A stretch of 64,000 nt of DNA from Labia minor. Its lineage: Eukaryota > Arthropoda > Insecta > Dermaptera > Spongiphoridae. Under the pieces are notes generated by a model that ran no database searches, was not told the origin of the DNA, and was given only the letters and a program-made list of their open reading frames with translations. The position numbers were made by a program, and so were the translations under genes. The stretch covers positions 53,336,734-53,400,733 of the forward strand of contig OY720350.1 of NCBI GenBank assembly GCA_963082975.1. Direction: 5' to 3'. Positions 34,276 through 44,945 of this stretch are shown one piece after another; the first letter of the stretch is position 1; each line of letters opens with the position of its first letter.

Positions 34276-34706
34276 CTAGCTGCTCAGAGCGCATTCGGCG
34301 CTCTTCAAATCTAGACGGGGGCTCCGCCCCCTGTACCCCCGAGTGGTACATAGTAATTGGTTGAAAGTAGTAAAAGGATTTCATCCATTATGTTTCAATC
34401 CGTATATTACACAAAACATTCATTTCTTTTTGTGTTCTTATTTAAAATATATTTTAATTTAATCAGTAAATTAATTATATATATTATTATTATTATTGTA
34501 TATGTTATATCTATCTATCTATCTATGTGGCTCAACGGTACTCAAAAGTTCTTGGCCGCAACAACCACATTTCTCCAAGTGTCCCTATCCTGAGCCCCTG
34601 TTCCATCTCTCTTACGTCCCTTTCTACGCGTCCTTGGTCTTCCAAGCGGACGATTTTCAATCGGTCTCCCCACCAATATCTTATTCCTCTCTCATTCTAG
34701 CCACGT
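34276..34706 (-). mobile_element. Helitron-E 3' end with LINE-1 tail
   Basis: Minus-strand copy. The CTAG terminus is at 34279-34276 with T following, preceded by a GAGCGCCGAA..GCGCTC-type hairpin (one change) and the GGGGGC-GGA-GCCCCC hairpin. Further in come the family sequence and the LINE-1 end with a (TAGA)n run (about 34508-34526). The LINE coding remnant stops at 34706, where a piggyBac-like fragment begins. 5' part missing. Confidence 0.78.
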
Positions 34707-35319
34707 AGGGGTCATATGATCTTTGGTGGAAACAGGACCTCTTAGACCGGCTCGTTCCTGAACTAAATTATGTCGCTGAATACGTGATGAATGGGGAGCA
34801 CATTTGCCCACTTGAATCTGTTTTTACCATAAAAGCTGTTCTCTGGTATTCCTTCTTCATCAGAGCTGGATTCTGCGTCATCGGTTAGGTCTATTTGGGA
34901 TGAAGACAGATGTTCACTTTCAATTGACTGTTGATCGCTGATATCGCCTTCTTCCTCATCAATCTCCGCTTCAATATCACAGTCTTCGTCTTCAGAACTA
35001 TTTGATTCTGCCAATATTCTTGCCAAATCGTCATCACTCCATGGACGATTCATTTTATAAGAATATCTGCAAAAAAACTGAATTATATTTATCATAATAT
35101 TTATAAAAATAGTCACGTATAATCACGCGTGGGGTCTCCAGGTACCCCAAAACGTAGGAAAAGGTGCTCACCTATGAGCATTTATGACAAGCGTCCTTCT
35201 CTCAACAGCTCACGTGGCACTCTGAGATTAGCTTGAAACGCGGCAAGCTAAAATGTGTAAAATCGAAAATGCGAAAATAAAATGGCGCTTGGGGTCCGAG
35301 TAGACCCCACCCGTGTAGT
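34707..35319 (-). mobile_element. piggyBac-like element, 5' end only
   Basis: Minus-strand orientation. The terminus ACTACACGGGTGGGGTC..GACCCC lies just inside a TTAA (35320-35323), the piggyBac target. A partly matching CACGCGTGGGGTC..TACCCC block occurs inverted about 170 bp inside (about 35124-35148), like the internal repeats of piggyBac ends. It contains the first part of the transposase gene and is cut off at 34707 against a Helitron-E/LINE fragment. It was inserted into a HINE-A. Confidence 0.78.
34766..35053 (-). pseudogene. piggyBac-like transposase, N-terminal fragment
   Basis: ATG at 35053 opens MNRPWSDDDLARILAESN, followed by a strongly acidic Ser/Glu/Asp stretch of about 50 residues and then FYGKNRFKWANVLP. 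An acidic N-terminus ending in a YGK..KW motif is characteristic of piggyBac transposases, just ahead of the DDD domain. The frame stops at 34766; about ten codons later the family sequence seems to continue shifted (GLRGPVSTK). The whole catalytic domain is absent. TTTTTTTGCAG| lies 21 bases upstream of the ATG, so the intact gene may have had a 5' UTR intron. The longer upstream reading (to 35116) lacks support. Confidence 0.8.
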
Positions 35320-35322
35320 TTA

Positions 35323-35375
35323 ATTTAAATATAATATATGTAAATTTACGAGATAGTCGAGTGGAGACATTCCAG
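35323..35375 (+). mobile_element. HINE-A 3' end fragment
   Basis: TTTAAATATAATATATGTAA then ACGAGATAGTCGAGTGGAGA and a CATTCCAG end. The hairpin has one change (CATTC for CACTC). The piggyBac-like element sits at a TTAA inside this HINE-A, and its 5' part is not found on the other side. Confidence 0.75.
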
Positions 35376-35459
35376 ATTATTTATTGTTATGGGATAAAAA
35401 ATTTTTATGGATCACAAATTGGCTAATAAACTAAACTAGTATTTATAAATATCATATAG

Positions 35460-35750
35460 ATATAGATAATAATAGGTGAGAAACGGAAGAGTATATATAA
35501 TAAAAAATTGCATGATCGCTATGCTTCTTCAAATATTGTTAAGAAATATGAAAGAAGATTAGTAAAAAGTTTATTTAAGAAGAATACAAATTGTGGTTCA
35601 TATATAGAAAATACTGTAGAAAGATAATATCTAAAAATAAAAATTAAAATGAAATTAGGAACAAATAAAAACTGAAGTGGCTTAGGAATATGATGGTTAC
35701 TTCTAGTATGTGGTTGTTGTGGTTTGGAGTTTAGTAGCGCCATAGGGGGG
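35460..35750 (+). pseudogene. LINE-1 relic
   Basis: AAAAATTGCATGATCGCTAT and a weak downstream series (GTTTATTTAAGAAG.A, CTGAAGTGGCTTAGGA, TGTGGTTGTTGTGG) follow the order of the LINE-1 end at 40490-40740, heavily mutated with no open frame. Confidence 0.5.
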
Positions 35751-37043
35751 ACTAGGGATAGATATTCATATAATTAGAATAAAGTAGCGAAAATGAGGGT
35801 AAGCGTTCTAACCAACTAATTCACAATATAATTAATTAAAAAAAATAAATCTTTTTTTATTTACTTATTAAAACCTTTAATTTATTTATTCAGATCTCTC
35901 CATTTTTTATTTAATTATTATTAGATAATAATTAAATAAAATATATATATATATTGTATTTATTGCTTAAATCGAAAAATAAAGAGAGAGAGAATACTGA
36001 TAAAATGAAAAGTAAAATAAAAGTTGAATACTCTTATTAAAAGGTAATTGCGTCACCCCCACCATTCCCAGCTTCAGGGAATTTATATCTATTATCCGAT
36101 GATAAAAGCTAATTTGAATCACTTAGCAGGCAAAGGAGAAGGATGTTTCGATTAAACTTTTGACAAAATTTTATCAATCAAAAAAAAAAAAAAAAAAAAT
36201 TAATTTTTTTCTTTCCAACCCATTCAGATGATAAAAATCCTATATCTTCTTAAATTTCAAATCAATTAAAAAAAATTGAAGAATTGAATTAAATGCTAAA
36301 ATATAATTAAGGAAGAATGAGAAAACAATAAAAAAAAGTGAATGTTAATTAAATTATATAAAATATAAAGAAAAAAGTAAGATAGGAGATAATTTTAAAG
36401 AATTTTCTTTAAAAAGGAATTCTTAAATTTTTATTAAATTTAATATATTTTTATTTGTGAGTAAAGATATATATATATATATATATATATGTATTTGTGA
36501 AAAAAGCTATTACTTTTCAAATGAAAAATTTTAATTTGTATGAATTTTTCGAATGTGGAATAGAGAGCATTTCTAATTCTCGACCTGATTGATTTATAAA
36601 TATACATACATTGGTTGGTACCGTTTATTTTTTTATTTTTTTATTTGTTTATTAGTTATTTTTTGATTAAATAATTATTCTCTTCACTCGAAATAAATAA
36701 AGATAGAGTCTTAGCATACCAATACATTTTTTTATTATTAATAAAAGTAAATTTTTTTTATTATTAATAAAAGTAAATTTTTTTTATTATTAATAAAAGT
36801 AAATTTGATAAATTTTATATAAATATAAACTCCATAAAGTGAGTCTTACATTTGTCTTCCGATTTAAAAGAAAAATTAAATTTAAAAATAATATTTTTGG
36901 TGGTACATTCGTGTAAAATGTTTATTGAATCATATTATTTCAAAATCGTTTAAAGCATAATAAAAGTATAAGTAAAGTATATTTTAACAACCCTCCCATT
37001 ATATGTTCAATGTTAGAAATTCAAATAATCTCTAATTAAATAA
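35751..37043. other. AT-rich spacer with TA and A runs
   Basis: Poly-A at 36180-36199 and TA at about 36467-36490; otherwise nothing recognised apart from the tandem repeat listed at 36728-36804. Confidence 0.55.
36728..36804 (+). repeat. Tandem repeat, 32-bp unit, about 2.5-3 copies
   Basis: The unit TTTTATTATTAATAAAAGTA plus AATTTTTT-type linker recurs without change three times. Each unit includes a TTATTAATAA palindrome. Recent slippage product. Confidence 0.8.
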
Positions 37044-37722
37044 GCTGGAGTGTCTCCACTCGACTATCTCGCAAATTTGAATTGGATTAAATAGCATAAT
37101 ATATTATATTTAAATTAAATTTTATTAATTATAAATTATAAATTAAAATTAATAAATAATATTTATTAAACCAGCGCATGTTTGGCTCTTTGTTGATGGC
37201 ACCACGTCACGTGCTGGCGTGTGATTTGCAATCAACGTGTTAAAAAATTAATTGCAACAACTTCATCAACCATGTTAAATGATATATCATTTTCTTTTAA
37301 TAGATTTTCGACTATTATTCTTAAATCGCCAAATTTTTCTCTCCAAATCAAATTGGCTTGGAATTCTATCAGTTCTCTTTCGTATTCATCAAAACCTAAA
37401 TTCACCGAAATTATTATCCGGAATAAACTTACCAGGATATCGAATAATTTTAATTAAATGTTCGATTTTTTTAATATGTTTTTATTTCATATTTTTATAA
37501 CTCTTGCCAGCAAAATTTCGAAGCGTGCCAATCTTAGCACGCGTGCCACGTAACTGCTTTAGAGGAAAAAAAATCAAAACGTTGTAGGTAATGACCCTCT
37601 TCCGGTTGAGGTACATTTCTCCAAAGTTAATAGGAAACTACTAATTTTGAATAATGTCCATGTACCAAATTTCATGATTCTAGCTGAAACCGTTTTTGCG
37701 TAATCTTGTCTGGCGAGATAGT
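37044..37722 (-). mobile_element. HINE-A copy 7 with replaced interior
   Basis: The 3' hairpin end is at 37044 (CTGGAGTGTCTCCACTCG) and the 5' end TGGCGAGATAGT is at 37722. About 300 bp in the middle (37250-37556) match no other copy and replace the usual CTGAAATT..ATGTGATAA segment. The TG microsatellite is also lost near the 5' end. A Helitron-E begins 8 bp further on. Confidence 0.75.
37250..37556 (-). pseudogene. Probable hAT transposase C-terminal fragment inside HINE-A
   Basis: The minus strand is open for about 49 codons, GFDEYERELIEFQANLIWRE then KFGDLRIIVENLLKENDI. This resembles the EL(I/L)ELQ..ELKEKF region before the hAT dimerisation domain of FAM200/ZBED5-type transposases. The plus-strand side has GGCACGC-type motifs at about 37525-37550 (GTGCCAATCTTAGCACGCG), often seen near ends of such elements. 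Assignment is from pattern only. It has the appearance of a gene fragment picked up by the element. Confidence 0.4.
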
Positions 37723-37730
37723 AAAAATTA

Positions 37731-37847
37731 TCTATATATATAAAAAAAGGTTTTTGTCTGCACATTGCTCAGAATTTAAAAATTTTTGCATATCTTCGCG
37801 TTTCATGACCTCTAGAATCCAAAAGTGACTTTAGAATTTTTCACGAA

Positions 37848-37895
<48 letters not shown>

Positions 37896-40800
37896 CGGAA
37901 AATTACTATTTTATAGACTCAGAATTGGCTGAACCGATTTCTTTGAAATTACATCACAATATTCTTATATACCTCTAGAGTAACATAGGCTATAAATTTT
38001 ATTAATATCTTATCAATAACCGCAGAAATTATTTTTTTAAAGTTTATATAATTCTCCGTGTTGTTCATTCAAGAGCAGCTCGCGGCTCACTGTCGGCCTA
38101 GCGGAATCATTTCAAACAATGAATTATCATAGAGATTCCCAATCGAAGAATTATTATAATATTTCCCTTTTTATTTTAAATTCTAATATACAAATATCAA
38201 TTCAATTAAATAATTTATTCTAAAAGTTCTCAATTTAATTAAAATATTTATTAAATCATATTTTTATCTTAAATTATTTTTTATTTAATTGAATATTTCT
38301 TCTTTTCTATAATATATATATAATAATATATAAATTTTATCATTGAATAATAAAAAAAAATATTATTTAACCTGAATTAAAATGACTGAATTATATTATC
38401 TTTGTTTTTTATTTTAATTTAATTACTCTATTATTAATTACTAAATATATATATATTATATAAAAATTAAAATATGATGATATAAAGTTGTTTTAAATTT
38501 TTGACATTTTTAAATTGGGTATATTTTTTAAATTTATTAAAATGTCTTTTTTATTTATTATGTTTAAAAGATTCATTTTTATTATGTGATATTAATAAAA
38601 AATAACGATGCTCTGTGCAAGTCGAATCATGTTGCACATAATTAAATAACAATTGCCAAACAAAGAATATAATATTTTTTTAAATTCTTATATTTAAATA
38701 TCATTTCAATTAAATAATTTATTCTAAAAGGTCTCATTTTAATTAATTTAATAAAATAATTAAATCACCATTCAATTTTTTATTAATAGGCTTCTTTTTT
38801 TATTTTTAATTTTTAATAAATTCTCTTTTTTTGATATGATATTAATAAAAAATAATATTAAATTGTATATATAAATATAAAAATTAGAATATTTGAATAT
38901 TAGAATCAATCATATGCATTAAGAATGGAAAATTTTTAAAATCAACTTGCTATTAAATTCAGAAAAAAATAGAATATATAGACTATTCGAATATAATTTA
39001 AAACTCTTTCTCTCCTTCTATTTTAAATTAAAAAAACGGAGTTTTAAGAAATTTAGATGCCATATGCAACATGGGTGGGTAAATGAATTGGGCTGGAAGA
39101 GGAGGCAATTTATAATTTTCTTCTAATTCAGATTTAGGACAAATCGTACAACATTATATCAAATCTCGCTAAGAACATTCAATATTTTTGTACACAAAAT
39201 ATTCAGAGTATTGGCTAAACGTATCACTCACAATCAGTTTATATTGAAATTTATATAAATTAACAAAGTAAAAATTTTTATTTGTTTAAATTTTATTATA
39301 ATGAATCAAAAAAAATTAAATATATAGATCACATGATTAAGAGAAGCAAAAAACTTAACAGAAAATAACTGTTGGATGGAGGTCGGACATGACAGAAACT
39401 GTAAGCGAAATCTTCATATTGCGACGAATAATTTTCAAATCCCCTAGCACCACAGAATTTAAGTTTCTTTTAAGGAAAATAACTATGATCTAAAAAAATT
39501 AATAAATTAACTTAATAATAAAAAAAACAAATAAATCAATTAATTTAAATTAATACTATTAATGAATGTATATATTGGTCATTTATCTATAGTTTTATAC
39601 CGTTAATTTTTATAAATTGTCTCAAGTCTCTATTTTTGCATTTTCTCAAGTTTCATTATAATTAAAAATATTCAATAATAATCTAGCAATGAAAATAAAA
39701 TACCAAAATGTAATGATCAAGAAATATTATACTCTATTATAACATATACAATACTTATAAACTATAGGCGGAGGAAATATTAGGAGATATCATTGCGGGT
39801 TCAGGCCAAATCGACCAACATTAATTAAGATATTTTCATTATGACAGATATTAGGAACAAAACCGCGAATTCAATATTTCTGTTCACTAATTATTTGTAG
39901 ACTTTAGTAAAACATACGCATAACTCAATAGATCCGGATAAACTTTTTCAAATTTTCAATCTTCAAATTTCTCTTGAAGGTAGTAAAGAAAGAATAAGAT
40001 GCGGAAATCAATTGTAAAATATTAGGTTACTCAGACGACTTAAATATAATAGGAGATTCGGCAATTGCAATTACAGATAGCGAGGAAAATTTAATGGAGG
40101 TTTGAAATTAATAGTGATAAGAAAAAATATTTAGTAACAAAGAGGAAGAGTATTAACATACAAAATCTTAAGATACAAAATGTAGAATTTGAATATGTAG
40201 AAAAATTGAATGTAATCACGAAGGATAATAATATTTGAGAAGAATTTAAATCGGGGTTGCAATCGGGAAACGCCTGTTATCTGCAATAAAGAGGCTTATC
40301 TCTTGAAAATTATTATCAAAGGGAATATATAAAAAGATTATTTTGCCTGTTGCATTATATGGGTGGGAGGCATGGTCTATGACCCTTGGAGATGAGAGTA
40401 GATTCAGAGTATTTGAGAATAGGATTCTTCCCTGCATTTATTGGCCAAAGAAAGATGAGGTCACCGGGTATGAGGGAGACTGTATAACAAGAAATTGCAT
40501 GGCCTCTCTGCATCTTCAGAAATAGTTAGGGTTATAAAAGGGAAAAAGCTGCGATAGGCAGGGCACGTGGCAAGAATGGGAGAGGAAAAAGATATTGGTG
40601 GGAAGACCGATTGGAAAACGTCCGCTTGGAAAACCAATGACGCGTAGGAAGGGACGTAAGAGAGATGGAATAAGGGCTCAGGATAGGGACACTTGGAGAA
40701 ATGTGGTTGTTGCGGCTAAGAACTTTAGAGTATCTTTGAGCCACATAGGTAGATAGATATAACATATACAATAATAATATATATAATTAATATAGTGATT

Positions 40801-40990
40801 AAATTAAAATATATTTTTTAAATAAGAACACAAAAAGAAATGAATGTTTTATGTAATATACTGATTGAAACAAAATGGATGAAAACCTTTTAATACTTTC
40901 AACCACCAAATACTATGTACAACTCGGGGGTACAGGGGGCGGAGCCCCCGTCTAGGTGTGAAGAGCGCCGAAGGCGCTCTGAGCAGCTAG
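37731..40990 (+). mobile_element. Helitron-E copy 2, both ends present (3.26 kb), carrying LINE sequence
   Basis: The 5' end is A|TCTATATATATAAAA and the 3' end is CTAG|T (40987-40990). Before it is a perfect 7-bp stem hairpin GAGCGCC-GAA-GGCGCTC (40963-40979), and a second GGGGGC-GGA-GCCCCC hairpin lies at 40935-40949. TC start, hairpin a few bases before CTRR, and insertion between A and T define canonical Helitrons. There is a (GTCT)n run at about 37852-37894. No Rep or helicase motif is present. Two LINE-derived stretches occur (about 39125-39240 and 39760-40760). This is the reference copy for the family. Confidence 0.82.
39760..40760 (+). pseudogene. LINE-1 reverse transcriptase and C-terminus inside Helitron-E
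   Basis: In order: CGFRPNRPTLIKIFSL (RT), then ILGYSDDLNIIGD with Y-S-D-D at 40028-40039 in place of Y-A-D-D, GLKINSDKKKY, GNRLLSAIKRLISW, LPVALYGWEAWSMTLGDESR, RVFENRILPCIYWPKKDEV and finally the RR/GRHVARM region. A (TAGA)n run at about 40749-40760 marks the LINE 3' end. Several frameshifts and stops; endonuclease domain not seen. Copies of this same segment in Helitron-E elements elsewhere suggest it moves with the Helitron. Confidence 0.8.
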
Positions 40991-42072
40991 TTAACTATAA
41001 ATAAACGGACTATTCAAATGTTAAGATATTTGCCAAGTTTTATTAAAATAAACGTTCTTTATATAAAAATTAATGTGGTCTTACAAGTTTATATAAATGT
41101 GTGACGAACTCTTATATTTAAATAAAAACTTATAATGTCAGTAATGACATTGGCATTCAATAATCAATTTAAGACAAACGTAGTTTGTGGCCTGGAAGGA
41201 AATAGAAAGGGTGGTTAGGTTATGAGAAGACGGGATTGGCCAGGAGGGGGGGATAAAGGGAGTTAAAGTGGGAGAGAATAATAAGTTTCCGTTTTTGAAT
41301 TAAAGATAATTCAACTGTAATAATCAGAACAGCCAACTTTGAAACTCTCTAAATGACATTTTTAATAATTGAGGAAATCAATTTAATTAAATATTGGAAA
41401 TCCTATAATTGTAAAGAAATAATACAAATTGAGTGTATAAACTTAACTCTACAAACAATTTACAAGTCCATTTATATTTCATTTTATTATTTTATAAAAA
41501 TATATATATCATACTATATTTTTTATGATATATTCATTCACTTAAGCATATTTATTTTTATTCTTACATTTTATTATATTTTTCTATTATATATTATATA
41601 TATAAATATGGATATTCGCCAGAGTATGATATTCTCAACTCCTTTTTTTATGGAAATACTACATTCATTTTAGAATATTATTATGCAACAATATATAGAA
41701 TAAGGGAATACTAATGGAATTTAAATTCTCTTCTACTAAACAAAATGAAAATGTTAATGGCCGCCACATTCTTAGAAAATTCTTAGGGGTGTACAACTAA
41801 TATATAAATATTGAGAACAATTGTTTTTTTTTTTTTTTTTTTTGAAATCTTAGAAAATTTAAATTTAGGATAATTGCATTATTACTGATGTTGATTTTAT
41901 GTCAGGATCAAGGATCTTTGATCTATTGTGAAAATATAATCTAACCTTATCTTAAATTATGTAATAAAGTTAAATTTATAACTTTAAGAATTAAGTTAGT
42001 AAAAGGTGTTGTAATATATCATATATTTCGGTGTCTGTCACAAAAGTTTAAGAATATAGAGTTATACTACAT
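40991..42072. other. AT-rich spacer with poly-T
   Basis: A purine-rich balanced segment at about 41190-41290 has no supportable frame. The 106-codon frame at 41353-41673 is Ile/Tyr/Phe-rich and typical of AT-rich noncoding DNA. Poly-T at 41824-41843. Confidence 0.5.
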
Positions 42073-42306
42073 GGGCTGAAAAGTCCCGAGATTTTTCAAT
42101 AGGTGACGCCACTAGAAAATGAACATCACACATTTCGAGAGGCTCATCTGTCACTAGTTTATGTATGAAGTATCATGACATTTCGTCCATTCGTTTACAA
42201 GCTACAGTCGTTTGAGTGACGCTACTTTCGCCTTCATAAGAAAAATGGAAAAACAGGAATATCGCGTCTTGATTAAACATTTTTTTTTAATGGGAAAACA
42301 ATATTG
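42073..42306 (+). pseudogene. Mariner 5' end and first transposase codons
   Basis: GGGCTGAAAAGTCCCGAGA is a mariner-type terminal repeat. After about 170 bases of leader an ATG at 42245 opens MEKQEYRVLIKHFFLMGKQ, a mariner N-terminus, which ends in a stop after 20 codons. The remainder of the element is gone. Confidence 0.75.
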
Positions 42307-43159
42307 AAAGAGATAGTAATTGGTTTGCTTAGAAAGAGAGAGAAGAGAGAATTACAATTTAAAGTCAAGAGATCAGAATAAAATGCAATATCCATTTTAA
42401 GATTATATAAAGATTTTTTTTTTAGAAATTATTCAATGGCAAAGAGGTAAATTTTAAAAATTTCTAAATAAAATTATTGGATATGGAAAACTTTCAAACT
42501 TTAAACCAAAAAAAAATAAACAATGAAATTATCTAAAAAATATAAAGAATAGAATTTACAAGAATAATCTTTATTACAGAATTTCATTTAAAAACTATAA
42601 TAATAAAATTTATTAATATTTTTTATTTTTAAAACCCATCAGTAATAAATGCGTAGGCAAGAACAGACAAAGAAATATAAATAAAATTAGAAATATACTA
42701 ATTTCTTATTAAATATTATTATTATTATTATTATAATTATTATTATATTATAATTAATCTTTAATCTTCCCCTTCTCCTCTCTCCCTTTCTTTCTATTAT
42801 GTTTCTCCTTTCCCTGTTATATTCCCTTTATCTCCAAACACAGCACATGTAATTATGTCAAATTTTTTGTAAATAATATGTAGATATTTTATTATTGCCC
42901 AAAGAATGGGCAGATGTAAAATTTAATGGGAAAATAAAAAAAAAAAATTATTATAATTATGACCTATATTATATTGCTTTTTTTGTATAAAAAATGTTAC
43001 TACATTTTTTTAAAAAGCAACAACCAATTCACCCTTTAGGTGAATTGTGGACCAATTTACCGATATAATAATCTGTTCACCTTTGTTTTTAGGTCAATAA
43101 ATCGAAAAACGATATTTTTTCAAATAACTGATTTAGTACATTTTATACTCATGTTTTCT

Positions 43160-43190
<31 letters not shown>

Positions 43191-44040
43191 AGCGATTTCA
43201 TTTTAGCTATTATAATTATATAGATATTTATACTTGTTATAATATTTATATTACAAATAGTTTATATTATATTAGAATTATCCTATTCAAATAGAATTGT
43301 ATTATTGTATTACTTTTTATCCAGTGAAAGAAAGAAAGTATTATGTTGGTTTTTTTTTATGCAAAATTCATAAGAAATAAGTGATTCTATATAAAAATTC
43401 ATGTGTTGATAGAATATATTAAAAGTAAGTTTAAGTGAAATGGGATGAAAATTTTTAGTATTCTTGTTGAAACTTGTCAATTGTTAGATAACTAACTAAT
43501 ATATGTTTGCAACTTGAGCAATACTAACGCAACTTTTTGATAGTTTTGTTTTTAAACAAGTTTTAAAAGGATTAGGATGCAATTTATAAATCTGCTGATT
43601 CTTTTTATTTTAATACAGAAAAACAAAAACAATATATTTTTAAAACACAAAAGAACAAGAATAGAGTATATTTTTGATCTTTTTCTTTTCATTTTTTTAA
43701 AATTATAATTTCTTTAGGTGTCTTTTAATTATTAATACTTCATTAGTAATCTATTTTGCATTATAATTAAGAATCTAAGCTAGAATTGCAAATTACCGTT
43801 AAATTTCAGAAAGGAAAGTAGATTAGAAGAATAATTAACGCTCAATCATGGTGAAACATTAAAAATAAAATACCTTACATTTAACAAAAATATATAAATA
43901 AGTAAATAAATGTAAATTACAAAGATTTATTTATTGATTATTCAATTAAAAATGTTTTAGTAAATTTTAAATACTATAAAATTTACAAAAATAAAATAAT
44001 TTTTTAATAAGATAATAATTCATGTAGTAAATTCAATCTC
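42307..44040. other. AT-rich spacer with TA microsatellite
   Basis: It contains ATT runs near 42715-42745, a TA run at 43164-43191, and an 8-bp stem hairpin AATTCACC-CTTTA-GGTGAATT at about 43027-43047. No gene recognised. Confidence 0.55.
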
Positions 44041-44209
44041 GCAAAATCATCTGACCTTTTTTTTCAAAAGTTTGGCCGCAAAATCATCTTACCTTTTTTT
44101 AGAACCATATTGAAAAAAATAATCGAAAATTGCGGGAACTTGAATTGCCTTTGGGGGCACTTGGAATTGTTTTAATACCTTCGCGCCCCACAGGTTGGAA
44201 AATGCTGGA
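44041..44209. mobile_element. hAT-like MITE fragment
   Basis: The right side ends CGCGCCCCACAGGTTGGAAA then ATGCTG, the complement of a CAGCATTTTCCAACCTGTGG hAT-type end. The left part repeats CGCAAAATCATCTGACC, which also occurs inside the element at 11700-12446. Left end and duplication not found. Confidence 0.45.
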
Positions 44210-44213
44210 TTAA

Positions 44214-44710
44214 TGTATACAAACAAATAATTCTATTACCAAAAGTTACTTACAGTTATGTTTACTTTTCAACATAATCGCCGTGAAGATTGAGGCATTT
44301 GTCGTACTTTTGGATCAGTTACCCTCTGTTTCAGATTTGTCATGTCTCGTCTCCGGTAACAATTGATTTCAAAATTCTTCATATCGGTCAAAGAATAACA
44401 AAGCAGAGACCATTCAGCAAGTTTTGTGGTGGTCAGAGAACATTTTCGGTACAAATTTTTTTGTAGCCTAAGTTTTCTGTAAGAATAGATTATAATGAAA
44501 TGAAACTAAACGACAATGACAATGAATAATGAATGCTTCAAGACAACGTCATACCCATTTTAACTCATTGGCGGCAACATTTTATGAAGAGGGTATTGAC
44601 AAGCTGGTCCAAAGAAAGAAGACAAATTTCTTAATCTTCACGTCCATTATGTTGAACAGTAAACATAAGTGTAAATAACTTTTGGTAATAAAATTATTTG
44701 TTTGTATACA
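44214..44710. mobile_element. Foldback built from two inverted Tc1/mariner 3' ends
   Basis: The outer 65 or so bases are inverted copies, TGTATACAAACAAATAATTC to CAACATAATCG on the left and the complement on the right. Left arm (minus strand) encodes LIQKYDKCLNLHGDYVEK and a stop; right arm (plus strand) encodes NFLNLHVHYVEQ and a stop, both being the C-terminus of a Tc1/mariner-type transposase. Upstream of the right arm HWRQHFMKRVLTSW continues that protein in another frame. The centre has an RRRDMTNLKQRV piece from another transposase region. It is two transposon tails placed tail-outward, probably mobile as a foldback. Confidence 0.65.
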
Positions 44711-44784
44711 TTTGTCTTTAATATATGATCTAAAAAAATGACCCTCGTATTTGATAACATTAATTTTTTTTTTAATATACCTAA

Positions 44785-44945
44785 TCTATCTTTGTGGTTC
44801 CACTGAAAGTTCTACAATTATATTCCTCCAAAATCCCTATCCTAAGTTACTCCCATCCAACTTCTATTTTCTTAAATCTCTCTTGGACCCTCCATAAATA
44901 TTCCATTTCTCGTCAGTCATTCATCTCTTATTCTAGCCACTTAAT
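44785..44945 (-). pseudogene. LINE-1 relic
   Basis: TTTGTGGTTCCACTGAAAGT, then CCCTATCCTAAG, then TTCTAGCCACTT follows the order of the LINE-1 end (minus strand) at 34530-34706, without an open frame. Confidence 0.55.

Noticed and set aside
41353..41673. 106-codon open frame
   Set aside because: Ile/Tyr/Phe-rich composition expected from AT-rich noncoding DNA, with no domain and no splice context.
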